A DNA stretch of 64,000 bases from Riptortus pedestris (lineage: Eukaryota > Arthropoda > Insecta > Hemiptera > Alydidae), in the NCBI GenBank assembly GCA_019009955.1, contig CM032230.1:104182501-104246500 (forward strand). The letters are read 5' to 3'. Position numbers and translations under genes: made by a program. Within the stretch, counting starts at the first letter, position 1. The number at the start of each line of letters is the position of its first letter. The notes under the pieces are model-generated. The model ran no database searches and was not told the origin of the DNA. It saw nothing but the letters and a program-made list of their open reading frames with translations. Positions 58,581-64,000 of this stretch are shown piece after piece.

Positions 58581-61250
58581 TGAAATGATTTGCAGTAAAT
58601 GGCTGCGAGGAGGTCTAAGGTGCTCAAAATTACTCGCTGTGTGGGTGTTTGTGGGTCACGGACTACCTGTTAGATCGAATCAAAAATTTAAAAATTATAA
58701 ATTGGAGGAGCTGCAAGTATGGGATTGTCCTAAAGTTCATCGGGGGGAGGGGTGAGAAGGATAAAAAAAAACCATAAAGTTGCGTTGGCGACAACGAGAG
58801 GAAATATTATTTTATCAGTTCCATTTTTATTTCCATCCTTTCCTGAGACACACCTGACTAGTCAAATGGCAAAATCTCGTAATTTGTGATTAATGATTAA
58901 TTATAGCTGCCAATTTTTGTCCTAACATTAGCTGCCGTATTTTATGAGAAAAGATTATGACAGTTTCGGATAATTAATAACCTTTCCCAGAAAGGAGGAC
59001 ATTATTATTAGTTTATAAATATATTGTGAAATTCGAAAAATGATATTTGAAATATGTTCTGTTTTGTTTAAGGTTCTGATTATAACATTTATTTTGAATT
59101 TTTTTTTAATTAATATATTATAAGAAATACGTTTTCCAAAGATTTTTAGTTAAAAGGGTTCGTAATCTATTTTCTGCCCCTCTCTCAATTTAAGCGTAAA
59201 TAAAATGTAAATAAATTTACCGTATTGAAATATACCAGCTATTTAGCCATAAGTCCAGCTTTTTAGCAGAATGGCGAATTTGACATAACGAACCTTGACC
59301 TACTTTACCACCATATTTCTGAAGTTGGTAAATCCTTCGCCATCATGACTATTGACGCTCGCTTTATTCGTTTAAACACTCATTATTGCATAAGGTGGAT
59401 GTAATTGCCACTAAATAAATGAGCTGTCAAGAAGGTCTCGCGATTCCCTTTCAAGATGTCAACTAGCGTCTTCAGGACGGAAAAACCTTCCAACCGACGC
59501 CCAGGACGTGACTCGAGAGAAACCCAATCTGAATAAGTCCTCATTTCGGGCATAAACATTCCTATTTATAAGCTAAACCCGTTTAGCCGGAGGAAAGGAG
59601 TTTAGTATTTTCTTTTAGTATTTTCTCGAGATTTCCTTTAACACTGAAAATAAGGTTTACTCTTCATCGGCGGAGAATTCTGTGGAAGCCTTCATAATTC
59701 TATCAAGCCGCCGCCCCACTCCCAATTTGAATAAATAACGAAGTTTGCAAATGATTATCCACCATTCTATGTAGAAGAAAAAAATGATTCCGCTATAAAG
59801 AACGCCTAGAATTATAAATTCTTGAAGAAGTTGGTAACTTCTAATTACTTACAAGATCAGTATTACTTCTCTTTACTAAAAATAAAACATGAAACTTTTA
59901 TTTTGTATTAAAAGTTAGGTTTATGAAAAATAAATAAAATAACAATTTTGATCTGAAAATCGAGACGTAAAATTTCTAATCCTAGTTATTATTTGTACTT
60001 TACGTGAAGAATACGGAAAAATGGTATATTTTTCAATAGAATCACTTAAATATACTCATTTTTTCATGCACTGAAAAAAAAAATCTCAAAAATTGGAAGA
60101 ATTTAAATTTACTATCTGAAATTAGTATTGAATGTCCTTATTATCAAAATAACAGAAAGTTGGTTTTCTGGGATGATTATATAGAGAATTAGAACTTCCC
60201 CAAAGATTTCAACTATTTTAATTTCATTCATTAAGAAAGAATGTTTTTACCGTAAGTAATTAGTATTTTAAATCTCCTTGTGTTTACCGACTAAAGTGTA
60301 AACTTAAAAAAAAACAAGGATACTGCTCTACTTAATTTCTCTTCATTATTCTTGTTTTACACCCCTTTCTTTACTCATGATTACTTTGAATGAAATTTAT
60401 TTAATTGCATTAAACCTTTTCATATAGGACACGCCAAATATATTTGGTTTTCTATTAAATATTTTTTAATATTATATCAATTATTTCGTTGCATACTATC
60501 AAATTGCATATATAATTATACATTCCTTATAGTTTTGAATATGCTATTACAACACAGTGATGGTCCCCTTAAGTGCCACAACTTCTTGCAGGCTTCCTTG
60601 CTACATTCAGCAGTCAATCATATTAATATCATTTTTTCCCCTCCAAGTTTATTATGTCACACATTCAAAACAGATACGTTCTCTATTGAAAATTGTATGT
60701 CGTTTTATCATATCTTTTCTTTTTTAGAATTGGTACATGACTTATTACATCTATGATTATGTTTAAATACATTTTTCTTTACAATATACACACGTTAATC
60801 AACCATATAATCAGATATAATAAAAAAAAATTAATAATTAAAAATAAAATAAAAATAGAATGAAATAATAATAAAAATAAAATAAAATATTGAAGTAAGT
60901 AAGATAATTAAAAATAAAATTAATAAATAAATGAAAAAAAAATAACTAAAACAAACAAATTAACTATAGCTGTGTTTATTTGCAAGTTATTATCATATCT
61001 TAATAACTTTATAAAAAACAACATTCAGAGCCATTCAGACATATTTTGTAGTTATGAGCTGATTATTTATTAGAAGTATATGCTGATGGAATTCACTTCA
61101 AGTGTTCCATTGTGAATGTCCTCGATTCGTTTTAGGTGATTATTACTAATGGAGGCAATGATTAGTTATAGGTTTAATTTAATTTTACTTTTAGGTTTTG
61201 AAAAATTGACATTTTCACTGGTTTTATTTTTGCTTGGTATCAGTCTTCCT
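58581..61250. other. No gene seen; A-rich low complexity at 60820-60960
   Basis: Long AT-rich stretch. AAATAAAATAAAAATAGAAT-type low complexity lies at 60820-60960. The 73-codon frame at 60535-60756 is unconvincing. Confidence 0.45.
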
Positions 61251-61274
61251 TTCTACCTGTCATATTCTATTTTT

Positions 61275-61985
61275 CGGACATACACCAAGCGACTATTTGA
61301 ATGTTGACATCCACCGGTGTATGTCGACAATAGTCCATGGTGAATGTCGACATTCAACGGTGAAAGTGAGAAATAAGGGTATTTAGCAAATATTTCGGAC
61401 ATGCACCAAGCGACTATGTGAATGTTGACATCCACAGGTGTATATCGACATTAGTCCATCGCGAATGTCGACATTCACCGATGAAAGTCAGAAACAGGGC
61501 ATTTAGCAAATATTTCGGACATGCACCAAGCGACTATGTGAATGTTGACATTCACCAATGAAAGTGAGAAATAAGGGTATTTAGCAAATATTTCGGACAT
61601 GCACCAAGCGACTATGTGAATGTTGATATCCACCGATGTATGTCGACAATAGTCCATCGCGAATGTCGACATTCAGCGGTGAAAGTCAGAAACAGGCCAT
61701 TTAGCAAATATTTCGGACATACACCAAGCGACTATTTGAATGTTGACATCCACCGGTGTATGTCGACAATAGTCCATGGTGAATGTCGACATTCAACGGT
61801 GAAAGTGAGAAATAAGGGTATTTAGCAAATATTTCGGACATTCACCAAGTGACTATGCGAATGTCGACATTCACCAGTGAAAGTCAGAAAAAAGGGTATT
61901 TAGCAAATATTTCGGATATACACCAAGCGACTATGTGAATTTGACATTCATCGGTGAATGTGGACATGCTCCAGATTTCGGTGTT
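61275..61985. repeat. Satellite-like tandem array with 120/120/78-bp pattern
   Basis: Each unit starts CGGACATACACCAAGCGAC or a variant. Starts lie at 61275, 61396, 61516, 61594, 61714, 61835 and 61913, i.e. spacings 121, 120, 78, 120, 121, 78. Short units lack about 42 bp internally. Within units, GTCGACATTCACCGGTGAAAG-like stretches and their inverted partners form small palindromes. Units at 61275 and 61714 are almost identical. Open frames on both strands follow the repeat and are not genes. Confidence 0.92.
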
Positions 61986-61995
61986 TCACCGTAAC

Positions 61996-62003
<8 letters not shown>

Positions 62004-62071
<68 letters not shown>

Positions 62072-62184
62072 AACGGACGCGCCATTTTCGTCTTCTAGAT
62101 AGGATCATTGGACATTAGAGGATACTTTTCGCATTGAGTATAACCTCAATAACTGATTTCACTTATGGAAAATCTGCTAAAATA
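62004..62184 (-). mobile_element. AGC element 5' end with (TA)n
   Basis: TA tract 62004-62069, then TTGAACGGACGC, CATTTTCGTCTTC, GATAGGATCATTGGACATT, and CTTATGGAAAATCTGCTAAAA. Everything beyond the microsatellite is missing. Confidence 0.75.
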
Positions 62185-63096
62185 TTAATGGGAAGAAGAT
62201 AAAATCAGGGGTTTCACAGGCAATAGGACTCAGCCCATTCATGTTTATAGTTTTATGACATTCCTGTGCGAGACGACTGCCACATGCTTTCGTAGATTCT
62301 GTATTGTTGCAACTCCAGAATCTTTACTATTATGGGGTTAAAATATATTACATGCATTTAAAACATAAATGCAACCAAAAAAGTGCTCCGAGTAAAATGA
62401 ATTCCTCAATAACCATTAACTTTATCATTATTTCGGGTGTAACATAGTTTAACCAAAAAAAAAAGATGAATTATATTAATTTTTTTCACATATTCTTGTT
62501 TAAGCAGGTTAGAGGAGGAATTAGGAGGTAGGGAACAATAGTTCGTGTGTTTTGTGGAACACAGTGTAACTTGTTTAGTGCTGGTTATAAAAGAGGAAAG
62601 GTGAAATGTCATAGCGTTCCTTTTGTCTTCCAGGGACATATTGATTTATGGCCGTTGTCGGGCCGTGAAAGTTCCTGCCATTTTTTATTTTTATTTTTTA
62701 TTCGCCTCCTCCCGGATGATAACACGGAGGGTAGACATCCTTTATAGCACGCTAGAATACCTCCTTCCCGGAGCTACAATATTTCCCCAATAACCTCTTG
62801 CTGGAAGTGTATAATAGAAAAAAAAAAAAGTCCTCTGAGGTATAGGTTGAGGGGGGTTTCCGGTCCAGTGGGTCCCTGACGCTGTGCAGCCGCCACAACC
62901 AGGATATCTGGTCAGGATTAGTTCCCCACCTCGGGTATGCCTTCTGATTTAGGGGAGTCACGGAAGCACTTCGGATGAATTACTGTATTATCATACCCCT
63001 CTTCCTGAAAATCGTTCTCATGTAACATCAGGTGCTTCAACAATCATTCAATTAAGTTGAACTGAACTCATTTGCACTGCTAGTTCTGAAAAAGCT
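62185..63096. other. No gene seen
   Basis: Unique-looking. A GC-richer patch at 62830-62950 carries opposed short frames without a recognised domain. Confidence 0.4.
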
Positions 63097-63240
63097 TATC
63101 AACGGATTTCCTCAGGGGGTGGCTATTGATATTGTATTAGTGATGCGTTTATCGGAATATTTCCTCAATTATTCATCGACCCCACGAAGTAGGTGATGAA
63201 ATTGATGTCCGCTCAAAATGATATTTATATAATCACACAT
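63097..63240 (+). mobile_element. AGC element 5' end, highly decayed
   Basis: GGATTTCCTCAGGGGGTGGC, GTGATGCGTTTATCGG, TTCATCGACCCCACG, GGTGATGAAATTGATGTCCG and CTCAAAATGATATTTATA follow the AGC order with many changes. It ends at the microsatellite position. Confidence 0.55.
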
Positions 63241-63360
63241 ACAAATACATATTTTCTTCTTAGTTTTATGGCAAGGGTTACCAATAAAAAACATTTTTTC
63301 GCGTAAGCTTTGTTGATACTGCCCTACATGCTTCGTGGCTTACATGCCACCTCTTTTAAA

Positions 63361-63765
63361 AAAAGTCCGTTTTAAAGTTTTACAATAGAGATATTTCTGG
63401 AGAACCGAACAGTTAAGGAAACGGCCAACCTAGCTTTTGGCGGGAAACTCACTCTCATCCGTTATCCGCCCAAATTTAATAAAAATACAAATATCTCGGT
63501 TAATATTCAAGATACAGAATAAATGTATATAACAATATTTATAGTAAATTTAATTTGCAATAAGATTAATTCTATACAATTTTTCAATCCGACGTATAGT
63601 AACAGAAATATTTCGAATTTTCCAAAATCCTCCCCTCTAAACCCCACCTCCCACTTGCCCGATTTCAGCCGTTAACAAACTTGATCTTTGTTTTTACATA
63701 AAACGACTAAATATCGAGTTTTTGTAACGATCAAACAAAAATTGCGACCGCTAGAGTGGTAACAG

Positions 63766-63831
<66 letters not shown>

Positions 63832-63970
63832 ATATATATACAGTTTTGAACGTACCTCATTTTCGTCATTTACTAGGTAGGATCGATGGACATTTGAAGG
63901 AAAAATTTCGAAAATTCCGTCATGAGTACGACCTCAATAACTGATTTCCCTGAAGGGAAATCTGCTAAAA
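63361..63970 (-). mobile_element. AGC element, A-type, terminal hairpin deleted
   Basis: Starts AAAAGTCCGTTTTAAAG (about 35 bp of the 3' end deleted), then A-type body with CCTAGCTTTTGGCGGG, C-rich block, CGACCGCTAGAGTGG. (TA)n(TG)n(TA)n tract at 63769-63841. Ends CCCTGAAGGGAAATC and TGCTAAAA. Confidence 0.85.
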
Positions 63971-64000
63971 TAACATTTATTTAACACAGCCCTTTGGTAT

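Noticed and set aside
61275..61985. CRISPR array
   Set aside because: Units are 78-121 bp, fully repetitive with no unique spacers, and the context is eukaryotic.
63769..63841. Origin or matrix-attachment region from long TA tracts
   Set aside because: The tracts are explained by the microsatellite within the AGC family; nothing else supports such a role.

Overview
This is eukaryotic, AT-rich, intron- or intergenic-type DNA, most likely from an arthropod and probably an insect. The repeat types are Helitrons with insect-style ends, a tRNA-derived SINE, and piggyBac, hAT, LINE and LTR relics; I cannot name the species. I found no host protein-coding gene, rRNA or genuine tRNA gene. Almost all longer open frames are by-products of microsatellites, minisatellites or dispersed repeats.

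The dominant component is one dispersed family, called here the AGC element. It has about 33 full, partial or decayed copies on both strands and covers about a quarter of the window by my hand-drawn boundaries. In its sense orientation it begins TTTT-AGCAGATTTCCC, with a palindrome GATTTCCCTTAAGGGAAATC. A (TA)n tract follows about 120 bp in, flanked by fixed sequence. The 3' end carries an inverted copy of AGCAGATTTCCC, a small hairpin ACGCAGCCCCTGCGT, and then GACGGAC-TTTT. No copy codes for protein. Three nested copies let the empty site be read, and all insert into runs of T (or A). The layout resembles DINE-1/HINE-type non-autonomous Helentrons (rolling-circle elements), but that classification is an inference.

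Layout. 1-0.8 kb: Helitron (minus strand). 0.9-1.5 kb: AGC copy. 2.15-3.75 kb: 24-bp minisatellite. 5.2-6.5 kb: Helitron. 6.6-7.9 kb: AGC composite. 8.9 kb: SINE. 9.5-10.8 kb: AGC pair. 11.6 kb: GA tract. 12.0-13.7 kb: truncated piggyBac-like element with a broken transposase N-terminus. 13.8-15.2 kb: Helitron fragment with a nested AGC copy. 15.5-23.8 kb: AGC copies and a SINE. 25.2-26.2 kb: solo LTR and LTR fragment. 26.2-31.1 kb: AGC cluster and a foldback element. 32-36.9 kb: SINE, AGC copies and a second foldback element with a nested AGC copy. 39.1-41.9 kb: AGC copy holding both a complete Helitron and another AGC copy, itself inside a T-rich minisatellite. 44.5-44.9 kb: LINE-tail-like hairpins. 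46.5-47.6 kb: large palindrome followed by a second Helitron family. 47.7-55 kb: SINEs and AGC copies. 55.3-55.8 kb: hAT relic. 57-58.6 kb: LTR- or promoter-like block, tandem duplication and a LINE 3' relic. 61.3-62.0 kb: satellite with a long-long-short higher-order pattern. 62-64 kb: AGC copies.

The window reads as a record of layered insertions rather than a set of cooperating genes. The best candidates for something undescribed are the AGC family, its nested insertions and fixed microsatellite, the two local satellites, and the foldback elements with 11-12 bp target duplications.
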